Shown: positions 23,622-35,986 of the stretch, one piece after another
Numbering within the stretch: position 1 is the stretch's first letter
Layout of the letters: each line of letters begins with the position of its first letter
Assembly: GCA_000497125.2 (NCBI GenBank)
Contig: CM035320.1
Location: 256,001-320,000 of the forward strand
DNA: 64,000 nt
Origin: Spironucleus salmonicida
Taxonomy: Eukaryota > Fornicata > Diplomonadida > Hexamitidae
Direction: 5' to 3'
Position numbers and translations under genes: made by a program
Notes under the pieces: model-generated
Seen by the model: only the letters and a program-made list of their open reading frames with translations
Told to the model about the DNA's origin: nothing
The model's database searches: none

Positions 23622-25028
23622 TCATTCTTCAACATTCTCGGTTACCTCTTATATAGGTGGAACTTATTAAGGTTAAGGCCTTTAAATTTTACTATTCAAA
23701 TCTAGTACTTCTCCTGAAATTAAAGTGTACATTTCAAGAGCATCTTTAATAGTGCTTTCAAAGTGGGAAGTTGCATCATAGCTTTTAGATATAAATATAT
23801 TCATATCTTTTGCTTCGGGCTTGGGTACGTAAATATCTGTAGTTCTGTAAAATGATTTCAAAATTCCAGCCTAATTTAATAACTCAAAACCAGCTTTCAG
23901 TTCTTTCTAATCATTACCTTAAACTTATCCAGATACAAACCCTATGCATAAATTTTTCGGTGTAGTTCGATGGTTAAATCCTTAGGTAGTTACATAAATG
24001 TCATCATCTCTATCACATTATGAACCTGGTATAATAATTTATGCAGATGTATGCTGGATTAAATTACCATCTTAATCTTTTTCTTGATCAGACTAATCCA
24101 CACACCTCTTAATGGCCCCTTATAGAATACAAATTCCTCTTCCAACTTTACCTACACTCTATACTAGATCTGGAAAATAACTTGGGTCCCCAATTACAAT
24201 CTTTGAATAAACTTTTTCATCCCCACATCTAACACCTTCTACTTTGCCATCATTAATTAAGATTTCGTCCACTTATTTATCCAACATATAAGTACCACCC
24301 CATACTGCTGATAATCTAGCAAATGCTTATGGTATATCACCTAGACCATAAATTGGATAAATATAAGGAGAAGACCCATATCTTTATGTTGAAGCACCAT
24401 ATAATTAAATTTTTTCTAATATTGGTAATGCTACTTATCTAAGAGCCATATCATTTGTTTAAAGTGCCATTGCATGTAAAAGAAATTCTCTAGTCCCAGG
24501 CTCAAATTTATAGGAGTCAAATAATTCTGAACAAGTACATTTTGTGGGATCTAATTTCATTGGTTTATTGTTATATAAATAGTCATTTATATCTTGTAAA
24601 AATGATCCCATTCTTTTCTTTTCAAATAATCCCATTAGTTTTGAAGTTAAAGCCTCCTTTACAGTAGAAGGAACTTTTTGAATCTCATTTTTAGAGTAAA
24701 CAAATGATCCAGCGACTTTCCCAAAATCTAAATACATTAAACAGTCTGCATGTGTCAATGTTTTCATAAGGTCGCCTGAAGCTAGAATAAACTTAGGTAT
24801 CATATCTACATTCCAGTCTCCGTCTTTCCCAAAATTTTTAGGAATAGTAGCTGGATCTTCATTAAAGAATTCATAAAGTTATGTAAGTCTAAGTGACGCA
24901 CAGTCACCACCATAATATTTATTTCTATCCATATGTAAAACTTTCTTACCATGCACTGACAATAAAGCAGATAAAATCCCCTCTTTTAAACCTGTACCTA
25001 ATACTATAGCATCATATGTTTATTCCAT
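23622..25028 (-). CDS. GDI: Rab GDP-dissociation inhibitor, 468 aa
   Basis: ATG at 25028, TGA at 23622-23624; length close to the usual 440-450. The N-terminal dinucleotide-fold signature is [16 protein letters not shown], followed by the GDI/REP conserved [14 protein letters not shown], the Rab-binding region, [19 protein letters not shown] with GLGDIPQAFARLSA, and MLDKQVDEIL. GDI extracts prenylated GDP-bound Rab GTPases from membranes and recycles them, so it is an essential part of vesicle traffic. Sequence throughout is GDI-like rather than REP-like (no long insertion). Gln is often coded by TAA/TAG at conserved positions. Confidence 0.95.
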
Positions 25029-25094
25029 TGATTTAGAATGGAGTGGTTTCTCAATTAGGTATTTATATATTAATTTAATTTGGTGATTTTTAAA

Positions 25095-25925
25095 ATGCAT
25101 TAATTAGGAACATTTTATAAAAATCTAATAGATATAAAAAATACAATTATGAAAACTTAAGATAGGCAGTTGTTTACAATTTTATTAGTATCTACAGATT
25201 TAAATATTCTTTAAGCATAACTTAAAAAATTATTTTATCAATCTTATGATCTTTAATCTGTATAATTTCCATTACTAATATCACCTAAATTTAATCCAAA
25301 TTTCACATCATTCTACCTACTATAATAAATAAACTCGTAAAATTACCATACTCCAGATCATTTTAAATAATTTTCAGATAGTACAGTATCTTATTAAATT
25401 ATTATTTCTAATAAAATTAGAAATGAGTTGCGAGAAAATTGTGATATATCAATAATGATTCACGATATTGATTGTATTAATAAGAAAACTAAAGGATTTA
25501 TTGATATAGGATATACTGAATAAGAGGATAGACACTCTTTGTAAAAATTAGTATTTACAGGAATGTAAACAGATATTTTAGAAGTCATATAAACATAGTA
25601 TTTTAGTAAGTTAAATGAAATAATAAGGGAGCTTAGTTTATTAAATAATCATTCTAACCTAAAAACGTATTTTATATACTTTGCTTATTACTATTCAATG
25701 TTAGAATTATGTTTAGGAGCGTTGGCTTTTGTTACTTATCCGCAAAAGAAATCCTATTTTATGATTATTGATTTATAAAACTGCAAAATTTATAGAGCTG
25801 TGCTTATATTTATATCTTAATGCTGTTTATTCTTCTATATGCGTAATGAATAAAAGTTACTGTATCGATAATCGAGTAAAGAAACTCTAAGTTAAATTTA
25901 AAAAACTTTGAAAGATTTAATATGA
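25095..25925 (+). CDS. hypothetical membrane protein, 276 aa
   Basis: ATG at 25095 (MHQLGTFYKNLIDIKNTIMK) opens a frame to TGA 25923-25925. Two hydrophobic segments (YFIYFAYYYSMLELCLGALA at about 200-220 and AVLIFISQCCLFFYM at about 238-252) could be membrane helices forming a hairpin near the C-terminus; the short tail is Lys/Gln-rich. The first 180 residues are soluble and mixed. A shorter start at 25455 is possible, but the upstream part is in frame and coding-like. Family not recognised. It converges with SGT1, 10 bases between stops. Confidence 0.65.
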
Positions 25926-25935
25926 CTTATTATTA

Positions 25936-26463
25936 TCACTTGTCTTTATTTTTTTCGTCTTCGGCTTTTTACTGATAGTACCCTTATACTTTTCCGGCAA
26001 ATACCTCATCATAATTTGTAGATAAAACAGTACCTCCAGATTCATAAAAAGATTTCATCATAGCATGTTAAGCTTTCTCGTCTACTTATTTATAAATATC
26101 TCTCATAGATGCCATTGAATCTTTTACTTCGTCATCCTTGCCTAAGTTATCCAATTCCGCGTATTTTTTTAATTTTGTATCTTCATTAGGTCTCTCAATT
26201 TTAAGCAAGTAATCCAATTAGGAAGGAATGCTTGTTACCTAGAATATCAATTCAATTTTATATTTATTAGAACTTATCTATGGATTTTCAGCAGTACCAT
26301 CTAAATCAAAGCTATATTTATTATCTTTGATTTATATCTCTATTAAATCCGATTATACAAGTGTACAACTAATTTCCTAATTCTCTATTCCTTTTTAGTA
26401 GATCTCAATCGTGATACTTTTCTAAAATTAATACCACTTATAATTTAATGCTGGCTTCTCCAT
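25936..26463 (-). CDS. SGT1: SGT1-like co-chaperone (CS + SGS domains), 175 aa
   Basis: ATG at 26463 (MEKPALNYKWYQFQKSITIE), TGA at 25936-25938. Residues 1-90 fit the CS domain (beta-sandwich that binds HSP90). Residues 105-175 are the SGS domain with its hallmark MMKSFYESGGTVLSTNYDEV. SGT1 links HSP90 to SCF ubiquitin ligases and kinetochore assembly. The usual N-terminal TPR domain is absent and upstream DNA is noncoding, so this is a short CS-SGS form. Confidence 0.88.
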
Positions 26464-26662
26464 TTCAGAATTGATTTTTAAATTATTTGTATAAAATTTA
26501 TATAATTTTATATATAATAAACTGACATATTAATAAAAATATGATATATTAAGTTATTATATAATAATTATTATTTGTAGACATACATAATAACTATTAG
26601 TTTATAACATTAAATATCAGTTATATTATTTTCTTTTTTCCTACACCTTACACTTTATTTAA

Positions 26663-27865
26663 ATGAATTGTAAATCTTGTTCAAATGTACTTATTTCACC
26701 GTACCAGCTACCATGTGGGCATTCATTTTGCTTTACTTGTATTGAATCGTTGCAAAATAAGTAGAAATTTTTTCATTGTCCAACATGCAAAAAATTGGTG
26801 CTTTCTAAACCAATTGAAAATGTAGATCTACAGCAACTGCTATAGTAAAAATAAAAGTAGTCACATGATACTTCTATAACTAGTTTAGTACTGTGTTTTA
26901 ATGGGACAGCTATAACTAAACAAAATACGTAATTCACTGTTTTCCTTACAAAAGTTCATCCAAAAAAGTAAGATTTTCTCAACCTTTCAATCTAGGGAAA
27001 ATTTTAAGGAGAGGCTTAGATAAAAATTAAAGTATAGAACTAGTTTGTTCACGAATTTTCACACATATTCTAAGGAACGCTCCTTTCAATCCCGTTTGGC
27101 CCCCGAAGTTTTCTTGAAGGGAAATTTGGAAAAGAGTGGAAAATCGATATTCAGTTGGAGCAGCATATTCCTAAGACCAGTAGCGAGTTTGTACTTGATA
27201 TAACCAACCCTAAGGGCTTTGGCGACGCAATCAAGGCATTTAAGAGGCAACGAGAGCTAAATAGACCACAAGAAGCTCTAAACGAAGGTCAGATGCTCCA
27301 AAACGAAGAGCTGTACAGCCTTAAAAGGCACCTAAAAAGCCAGAACGCCGCGCACAACCTAACCCGCCAAATGCTCAAAAAAGCCCACTCCGAAACGTGC
27401 AGCTACAGGCAGTACGCCCGGAAACTCAAATTCGAGCTCGGCGAACACGGCCTCCAGCAGCAGAAATTGGGCCTCTACCGCCAGACGATTTAGCAGCAAA
27501 AGCAGACGATTTTAAAGCACAATTTGATCTTCGATAAGCTGCGCGGCGTGCTGCCGCACCCGCAAAAAGTCTTCAAAATCCAAAACGCTGATCGCTCGAT
27601 TTTGCTCTGCGAGGAGCGCATTGAAATCAGGCCGCGCTTCTTCGACGGCGTTCTGGCCACTGCGGCCGTCGACGTGAAACTGGAAAATTTTAAATTTTTA
27701 AGGGTCGAAAAGGTCCAAAATCGCGCGTTCAGGAGGTGGGAAAATGGTACTTTTGACTGCAACGCTTTGGTTCGGAACGGGCTGATTCGGGAGATCCTGG
27801 TACGGGCGGCTGCGGGGGCTAGCGTTTCTGTTTGCGGGAGATAGATTGAAAGTGAAGATGAGTGA
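26663..27865 (+). CDS. RING-finger protein with coiled-coil middle, 400 aa
   Basis: ATG at 26663 begins directly with a C3HC4 RING: CKSCSNVLISPYQLPCGHSF, then CFTC and HCPTCKK, closing by residue 51. A beta-rich linker follows to about 165, then a coiled coil (LQNEELYSLKRHLKSQ) and a globular basic C-terminus with VRNGLIREILVRAAAGASVSV near the end. It is probably an E3 ubiquitin ligase. The 5' half is AT-rich and the 3' half, from about 27060, is strongly GC-rich within the same frame. TGA at 27863-27865; a TAG Gln sits eight codons before it. Confidence 0.82.
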
Positions 27866-27961
27866 ATTATTATATAATAATAGATATATAAATGGGAAAA
27901 ATGGAGTGGAAGGAAGTAACAATATTAACATTATTATATAGTAATAATATTATAATAAAAA

Positions 27962-29008
27962 ATGAATAATTATTATAGCATACATTTATCGCGGACAGAA
28001 GCGTTATTATCTCAGAAAATGCCGCAAAATATATTTAATAAGGTAGACCAGTAAATTTCCTTAATTATTTAATCAGATAGTGATCTAAGAGTTAAAATAG
28101 CCTAGTTGGAAGAGATAACAATTTAGCACTAGCTCCTTGCATACCAGGTGATATAGTTTGGCATTTTTGAATTTCTATTCTAAAATATTTCAAAGTTTCC
28201 ATCAACAATTTTAGCCATTCTCGCAGATCTCGTTTAGCCGGATTTGGAAGTTCTTTATCTTCAAAACTTGATTTTTTTACAACCTATTTTTAGTTTAATT
28301 ACAACAACTTATCATCCCCATATTTTATCAAAATACCTATTTTTACTATGTAGGTTAAACTAATAATTTCAATTAGAAATTTTCGTCGGACTTGGCCATT
28401 AAGCCTTAAAAAACATATAAAATTTTGACTATTAAATCGATCCTGATAGCGAGATGTATTTTTTATAGTTGTTTCGTTATGTTTCTAAGTCACTTTTCTT
28501 TACAAGTTTCTTTAGTAGTTAAGAGGTATATGATTTTTTAGTTTGTGCATCGAAATATAAGTTGGCTCAGACATAAAACTATTTTGAAATTTATTCTAAT
28601 CATTTACTACATCAGATTGATTTTTATAATTTTATAGAAGTGAATGAGGAGCAAAATAATGCAATTTCTCTTTTAAAAATATCGTAAAAGGTACCTTTTA
28701 CGAGATTATTAATTGGACTTATATCTTAGGCTCAAACTGGAAACCTGATATTGTTTGCATTGAATAATTTAAAAACAACTAAAGTATCTTCTAGTTTGGC
28801 TCGTTTTTCAGTTATATTTATGCATAAAATTATTATACAATTTAATATAAATATAGACAATTTAGATGTAAATTTTAAAGTATTATCATAAATTGCAGGT
28901 GGATAACGATTTGAATTAGTTCATTAAGCAGTTTAAGAATTAATATACTTAAGTGAAGAGTTAACTGAAGATGAAAAATGCGACTTAATTGGTTATTTCC
29001 GACGCTGA
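27962..29008 (+). CDS. helical-repeat (armadillo/HEAT-like) protein, 348 aa
   Basis: ATG at 27962 (MNNYYSIHLSRTEALLSQKM), TGA at 29006-29008. The sequence is a series of amphipathic helices rich in Leu/Ile/Phe (FPSTILAILADLVQPDLEVL; SLITTTYHPHILSKYLFLLC), a pattern typical of alpha-solenoid repeats. No catalytic motif or signal peptide is seen. The exact repeat family cannot be assigned by eye. Likely a scaffold or adaptor. Confidence 0.6.
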
Positions 29009-29151
29009 TGATTTAAGAAAGCCAATTTGTGCTTATATATAAAAAGCAGCCAAAATTTTGTATGATAAAGTTATATGATTATATTATTTTAATTCTTGTT
29101 TGATTATAAATTATAAAGTACACATATATTCACATTTTCCTTTTCACTCCA

Positions 29152-32100
29152 TCATTTTTTTGGTATCAAAAAGCTTTTGTCTAACCCACTTAATTCGTAG
29201 TTTTTCGTTTATCTACTTTCGATCACGAAACTCGCACCATACAGTTCGAGTTACCGCCTAAATGGTAATTTTCCTATCTACGACTAGAATAGTTTGTCGG
29301 GACGTGGCTTAGATGACTTTATTAAGTTTGAGTTTATACCAGAAAATTTAGAAATTTGCAGAGACTTTTCATACCCAGAGCAAATATCTTCAAGTGAAAT
29401 TTTGAGGGTTTTTGGTTCGCAAGAATTCGATTAAAGTTATGAAAAGTAGAGATTTGCAGGATCATTTAGGTCTAGTTAATTGAGCTTTTTCTTCATTTCG
29501 CTGTGCTTTGCTTTTGTGTCATTAAATTCAAAATTATATATGAATTTTTATGGAAACTTTTGTTGTTTAGTAGATATATCAGGAGAAATTTTTACGGAGA
29601 AATCTAAGTCTTCTGGTCTTACTTCATTATGATTTATTTGCCGGGGATGAGATTAAGTCTCAGTTGATAAAAGTTCTGATTCAATTGTTTAATATTTAAG
29701 ATGTGAAGATTTTAATTATGTTTAAAGAGTTTTTAAGTGAGTTTTATTAAGAAGTTGTAGAGCTTATATTTTGAGACTTGAATTGTTTTGAGAGTTCACA
29801 GAAGCATCTAATATATCCGTTGATTCTGATTGTTCTGTAGGGGAATTAAGTACCTCAGTTGTCTCTGATGACTTAAGTACAGTCTGGATGTAATCATCAT
29901 CAATTATTTCATGTTATGATAAATAACAATAATTGGATTTATCATTTTATGATTTATCAAATTAAACTAAATTATTAGATAGCTTTATTTGATTTTATTA
30001 GATTAAGTCATTGCACGAACTATCATTTAAATTGTATGCAGATGTATCAAGTTAGATTGTGATTCCTGAGGCTACATCGATGATTGACTACTAAAATTGG
30101 TCTAATTTTTATAAAGATTCCTACGTTAAATCTTAAGATTTTTATTTTTTACCTTCAATAATAAGCTAAAGTGAATTAATATTGCTACCTTAAGATTGTT
30201 ATAAACTTAATCTTTTTTGAGAATCATTAGTTTAAAGTTATTTAAAATTAGCGTGCTCCCTTTCTACCTCCTTCCCAGATAGGTCCGCCAGGGTACTGCG
30301 GGCGTTGGAGTGCTCTGCCTCTGCCTCCTTCCCAGATAGGTCCGCCAGGGTACTGCGGGCGTTGGAGTGCTCTGCCTCTGCCTCCTTCCCAGATAGGTCC
30401 GCCAGGGTACTGCGGGCGTTGGAGTGCTCTGCCTCTACCTCCTTCATAGATAGGTCCGCCAGGGTACTGCGGGCGTTGGAGTGCTCTGCCTCTACCTCCT
30501 TCCCAGATAGGTCCGCCAGGGTACTGCGGGCGTTGGAGTGCTCTGCCTCTGCCTCCTTCCCAGATAGGTCCGCCAGGGTACTGCGGGCGTTGGAGTGCTC
30601 TGCCTCTACCTCCTTCATAGATAGGTCCGCCAGGGTACTGCGGGCGTTGGAGTGCTCTGCCTCTGCCTCCTTCCCAGATAGGTCCGCCAGGGTACTGCGG
30701 GCGTTGGAGTGCTCTGCCTCTGCCTCCTTCCCAGATAGGTCCGCCAGGGTACTGCGGGCGTTGGAGTGCTCTGCCTCTGCCTCCTTCCCAGATAGGTCCG
30801 CCAGGGTACTGCGGGCGTTGGAGTGCTCTGCCTCTGCCTCCTTCCCAGATAGGTCCGCCAGGGTACTGCGGGCGTTGGAGTGCTCTGCCTCTACCTCCTT
30901 CCCAGATAGGTCCGCCAGGGTACTGCGGGCGTTGGAGTGCTCTGCCTCTACCTCCTTCCCAGATAGGTCCGCCAGGGTACTGCGGGCGTTGGAGTGCTCT
31001 GCCTCTGCCTCCTTCCCAGATAGGTCCGCCAGGGTACTGCGGGCGTTGGAGTGCTCTGCCTCTACCTCCTTCATAGATAGGTCCGCCAGGGTACTGCGGG
31101 CGTTGGAGTGCTCTGCCTCTACCTCCTTCATAGATAGGTCCGCCAGGGTACTGCGGGCGTTGGAGTGCTCTGCCTCTACCTCCTTCCCAGATAGGTCCGC
31201 CAGGGTACTGCGGGCGTTGGAGTGCTCTGCCTCTGCCTCCTTCCCAGATAGGTCCGCCAGGGTACTGCGGGCGTTGGAGTGCTCTACCTCCTTCATAGAT
31301 AGGTCCGCCAGGGTACTGCGGGCGTTGGAGTGCTCTGCCTCTGCCTCCTTCATAGATAGGTCCGCCAGGGTACTGCGGGCGTTGGAGTGCTCTGCCTCTG
31401 CCTCCTTCATAGATAGGTCCGCCAGGGTACTGCGGGCGTTGGAGTGCTCTGCCTCTGCCTCCTTCATAGATAGGTCCGCCAGGGTACTGCGGGCGTTGGA
31501 GTGCTCTGCCTCTGCCTCCTTCATAGATAGGTCCGCCAGGGTACTGCGGGCGTTGGAGTGCTCTGCCTCTGCCTCCTTCATAGATAGGTCCGCCAGGGTA
31601 CTGCGGGCGTTGGAGTGCTCTGCCTCTGCCTCCTTCATAGATAGGTCCGCCAGGGTACTGCGGGCGTTGGAGTGCTCTACCTCCTTCATAGATAGGTCCG
31701 CCAGGGTACTGCGGGCGTTGGATCTGTCAGCATCTGTCCAGTCTATTTCAGGAGCATCAATTGTTGCTCGTTGCAACATATCCGTATTGCCACTTGCTTA
31801 CTTTGCAATAAATTTTTTTGGAACCCTCATATCTTTTGTCGGTTTATTATTTATAGAACTTTAGTTTTATAGAGCTGCTAGATTATAATTTTATGGATAA
31901 TGAGTATATTAAATAGGAATTTCTATAATTTTATTTTGATCATTATTTATAGGTTATGGTGGAGAATACTGGCAGATATTACTGCTACGTTAATTTATAG
32001 TTTAAAATTTTGGCTTTTAATGTTCCATCATCTTATCTATATCTACGATATCTGTTTCCTGATTTTCTTCTATAATTGGAAATATAAGTTAATTTAAGGT

Positions 32101-33552
32101 TGAACCACTACATTTAATTACATTAGATTATATAAAATCTTACTCAAATGATTATTTAACCTCTTATTATAACTATACATCTTTTTAATAATTTTAACCA
32201 GATATTTTAAATTCATGCTTTCTAAAGTCAAAGTTACCATCTCTAACTTTTTTTTGTATCTCTCTTGAAATTTTTGTCTTAGGCAACAAAATAGGAGAAT
32301 CAATTGGTGAAGGTAATATTAAATTATCAAGTTCTTTATCTATGTCCAATATCTCTGGCTCTTTTTGTTCTATATCTATATTATACTACTGTATGATGTT
32401 TTAAATATTTTATACAATATTTAATTAATCTATATCTTACCCATTTTTGAGAGCAAAACACGTTTAAGTCATCCAAAATCCATCCAATTTACAAAACTCT
32501 AAAAAAAGTGATTCATACATAACATTATATTCTAAACTAAGTGATTCAATGTCATAAACAGAATAGTCAATATTAAAATTCATTATTTATCCTAGTATGT
32601 CCAAGCTTAAATCTTAAGGTTAACATATTACATCATAAATTTCATATAGAAAAATATCATCTATAATATAACTTAAGCCTTACTAAATTTGGATTTCGAT
32701 TCCAGAAAAGTGAATTTTTGTCTCCTTCCAAGATCTTAAATTAATACAACTTTTCACAATTACATTATATAGTTCTTAAAATAACTACGAAAATTCTCCT
32801 GAGTTAGGAATAATAGTTATACTATGGTATTACTCACTTTCTAGTATACATTGTTAAAGAAATTAAGAAATTGACAGATTTATTTTATTCCATTTATCAT
32901 ATAAAGAAGTTTGATTATAAGCTTAAGCTAAATTTCTAGTCAAGTCAATCATAATTTATACTGAATCTAGCTAAAACATTTCACAAATTTAAAGTATATA
33001 TTTTTTATACTAAGCAAAACTTTCCTTAGAATCTTTAGACTCAGAAAATTAAATTTCTGTAATTTTTATTGCCTGTTTATCACCTAAAAAAGATGGTTTC
33101 AATGGTTTTGACATAATATATGCTTTCACTTTATCAGATAAGTAAAGTAATATATGTTCTCCAAAAATAAATATCAAAAATTAATAAATTAGGTCTTACT
33201 ATGAGCTAAGCTGAACTTATTTAATGTTATGATTCATAATTATTATATTTTCTTTAGCAATACTTCTAAAATGCAAATTAGGTAATGGGGAAAATTCTTC
33301 ACGGAATGAGAATTTATCAGGAAATTTATGATAATATTTAAAATTTAATACTCTTGAAAATTCTTCTAATATTTAGTCATTTGTTACACGCCGAACTTAT
33401 AATAGCTCATTGTTAACTTTCATCACCTGCCCTGTTAATAATTCAATCTTAGAAATGTTTTTAGTTCGATAGATAACTGTACACGGAGTCAAATTTTTAA
33501 TACAAAATGGATTTCCAGTAAACTCAGTTAAATAATAAAGTTGGGACATCAT
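29152..33552 (-). CDS. large protein with 26 x 19-residue repeat, 1,466 aa
   Basis: A single frame from ATG 33552 (tandem ATGs, MMSQLYYLTEFTGNPFCIKN) to TGA 29152-29154. Residues 1-400 look globular and helical; 400-610 are Gln/Asn/Pro-rich linker; 611-1100 are the repeat region; 1100-1466 are Ser/Gln-rich, probably disordered, with a basic end. The repeat unit contains SNARSTLADLS followed by GKE or MKE and acidic residues, so it is helical and alternately charged. Under the standard code only the repeat part is open; TAA/TAG as Gln joins it to both flanks. No family recognised. The 5' neighbour at 33664 is divergent. Confidence 0.8.
30253..31722 (-). repeat. 57-bp (19-codon) tandem repeat, 26 copies
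   Basis: Twenty-six units, 24 of 57 bases and two of 51 (six-base deletions that keep the frame). The core SNARSTLADLS is invariant at protein level. Two positions vary: Gly or Met before Lys (GGG/ATG), and Ala or Val in the acidic linker (GCA/GTA). Met-type units cluster toward the N-terminal side and Gly-type toward the other, with mixed blocks, suggesting block duplication. The array is much more GC-rich than the rest of the gene. Confidence 0.95.
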
Positions 33553-33663
33553 ATTTTGAACAATATACAATTTATTTGATAAAATATTATAAGTAATATT
33601 TTTAAAAATAGTTTTTAAATAAATTCATATAATATAAATACATAATTCATTGTGTTAAAAAAT

Positions 33664-34149
33664 ATGGATGAAATATGTTAATTATAAGCCGAACTGGATT
33701 AACTGAATCAGGAGATTCTTATGGCTACTTTAATGACAAATTAATAAGAATTAGTAGATGCTATAACACAGACAGATATTATAGAATAAATAGAGGCCTC
33801 TGAAAATACTTAATTTTAAGTTGATTTTGGTGCTCAAAATACTTATAAATTTGATCCAAAAATACATGCAGAAAAATCATTTTAGATAGCAAAGAGTGTT
33901 AGAACATTTAATCATAATCCTTGTTAAATAGCTTAAAAAACGAAACCAATACCTCCTTCTAGAGTTCACAATATGTATAAGACAATTGATTAATAAACCT
34001 CACCTTTAATATCAGTTTATACTGAGTAAAGTCCTTCTTTAAATTTAAGTTCGACATTAAAGGTTCCAAAGTAGGGCCTAAGATCAAAACCCCCACCATA
34101 ATAAAACGATGGTTTAGTTCAGGTTCTAGGTAAAAGTTTATAGTGGTGA
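33664..34149 (+). CDS. hypothetical Gln/Ser/Pro-rich protein, 161 aa
   Basis: ATG at 33664 (MDEICQLQAELDQLNQEILM), TGA at 34147-34149. A short coiled coil at the N-terminus (about 1-50) is followed by a low-complexity Pro/Ser/Gln-rich tail. Many Gln codons are TAA/TAG. No motif recognised. About 110 bases separate it from the divergent large repeat protein. Confidence 0.6.
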
Positions 34150-34250
34150 ATATTGTTCTATAGTTTATATACTTATAATATTGTTGTAATTTAATTATAC
34201 TAATTACACTTATTATATTATATGATTATGATATTATTTATGCGAATAAA

Positions 34251-35324
34251 ATGTTTAAATGTTGCAAAGCAGGTAATGGATCTTTTGATAAGATTGATGC
34301 GTCTTAGAATATTAACTTTTATGAATCTAATTAAGAAGCAGATAATATTATTGATAGTATTACATAAGCATAAAATGTAGATTCTGATTTTATGAATAAT
34401 TCTACACCATTAGATTAAACAGCATTTAAAGACGTTTAAAATGTCAAATTAAACTTCTCTATAAACCAAAAAAATCCTACTCCTGATATTGATGAAATAA
34501 CAGTTACTGAATTTCATAAATCTAAGTATTATAAATCCACGAACATTTATGAGGATGGATCTTAGTTTTCAACAGAAGAACCGTCGTAAGAGAACTAAGA
34601 TAATATACTTTTGCATTCCGTTAGGTCATAAAAGCAAAGTTTTGGCCCAATAGATGTTTCTATTTAACTATGTAGTAGTGCAATCGTTTAGGATTAATAA
34701 AAATTAGAAATTAAAGAATAAAAAGCACAAGACCTTTATATTTAATAACATTCTTAGTAATATTCTTCAGCATCTTCATATGAAAAGTATCGGCCTTAAA
34801 GAGAATCTAAAATAATCATTAATACTGTTAAAAATGTTGAGATTACTAATAATGAGCCTGACAATAGCTCAGAAAACTCATCCTACTTTTCATTACATAA
34901 TTCTGATGTTCCAATTATTGAAGTTGACGAATCTGATATTGATATTTACAAAAACACAATTCGCGCAGAAGATCTTCAATCAACGTTACCATATTCTCAG
35001 ATCAATTAATAATATATAAATTAACCAATCAACCAAATCACTGGCCAAAACTCTCTTCTTCAAACCACCACAAACTACCTTTCTTCGAGCTCTATTGTTG
35101 ACCAGCTAACAATATCTTCTCTAACAACTGTGTAAAAAGTAGCCCAACCACGAAAAACAAAAGCAGAACTTATGTAAGAAAATTAGCTCTATAGAACCTA
35201 GAAGCTGCAATCGTCTATTCTAAACACTCCATCCTATCCCCATCAAAATGACTACTACTGCAAGCCCCTGAAAATCAAGCTTCTCGGCGTCAAAACCCAC
35301 CTCTAAGACTCCGTGTACAAGTGA
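34251..35324 (+). CDS. disordered Ser/Gln/Asn-rich protein, 357 aa
   Basis: ATG at 34251 gives MFKCCKAGNGSFDKIDAS; the CC near the N-terminus could be palmitoylated, but there is no Gly2. The rest is Ser/Asn/Gln/Asp-rich and lacks hydrophobic core segments, so it is probably disordered. Short acidic motifs occur (IIEVDESDIDIYK). The last 95 codons (from about 35040) become GC-richer and basic. TGA at 35322-35324. An upstream ATG in another frame is not used because that frame is not coding-like. Confidence 0.6.
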
Positions 35325-35329
35325 CTCAC

Positions 35330-35677
35330 TCAGTTTGCATTCACTACTTCGTTCCCGACTTCAACATCTTTCCTCTACTCGTCGTTACACTTTTGCTCAA
35401 ATTCAGCCTTTTTCGCTTCATACTACGGGCTGCAGACTAAAATTATCATATAGATGCCATTTACTATTGCCCAAATCCACCCAATTACTATGAAGGCAAG
35501 CAGAAACTGGCAGAGTGCGATTACAAGAATATAACTGTTGAACTTACCTTTTTAGCAGCAGCTGGCGATTGCGAGTCCGAGGCCTGGGAAGAAGCAATTA
35601 ACGACACCTAAACAAATACCAGCTATTCTGTTTACAAAAGGGACAGGTAAAATGGCGTTCCAGCGCTCGTCGGACAT
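35330..35677 (-). CDS. Spec3/Stum-like small membrane protein, 115 aa
   Basis: ATG at 35677 gives MSDERWNAILPVPFVNRIAG, followed by CLGVVNCFFPGLGLAIASC and a second hydrophobic segment (YILVIALCQFLLAFIVIGWI), then a charged tail. The pattern of a Pro-Gly-Leu-Gly segment between two membrane helices is that of the SPEC3/Stum family, known from sea-urchin cilia and insect mechanosensory neurons. TGA at 35330-35332, five bases from the stop of the convergent gene. Composition is GC-rich relative to the flanks. Confidence 0.65.
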
Positions 35678-35692
35678 TCTTTGGGTTCGCAA

Positions 35693-35986
35693 TCATTTGT
35701 ACTACTGGTTGTTGTCAAGCATGGAGGACCGTGCACTTACAACATTAACTAACAGACCAATCTAAGATTAACATCGTGAGGATGATATTTTTGAACTGTT
35801 AGTAGTGTGTTCTATTGCAGGCTTTATCATGGACTAGAACGTACTCGTCGGGACGTGGATTAAGGAAGGTAGCGCCGTATGGCTGACAATATTCGGCACT
35901 TAAGATTATTGCGCTTTATCAGGCTCTATATGAGCGTGATTTTCGTTTCCAAGAATAGCTTTTAGGTTTTGCGAAACTGCACCCAT
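35693..35986 (-). CDS. short hypothetical protein, 97 aa, possibly frameshifted
   Basis: ATG at 35986 (MGAVSQNLKAILGNENHAHI) leads to TGA 35693-35695. MGAVSQ fits an N-myristoylation signal. The second half is Ser/Thr-rich without clear structure. From about 35910 downward an alternative frame of the same strand is also open and looks more protein-like, with several cysteines and a hydrophobic segment (KNIILTMLILDWSVSQCC) before its own TGA. A one- or two-base indel would join the MGAVSQ start to that frame, so the annotated C-terminus is uncertain. Confidence 0.45.

Noticed and set aside
27490-27931. Short minus-strand frames opposite the RING gene's GC-rich half
   Set aside because: Antisense shadows; the plus frame continues unbroken from the RING start through this region to a TGA.
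30305-31864. Plus-strand open frame across the 57-bp repeats (repeating ECSASASFPDRSARVLRAL)
   Set aside because: Shadow of the repeat array. The minus frame joins to long coding-like sequence on both sides, whereas this frame ends shortly outside the repeats and has no supporting flank.
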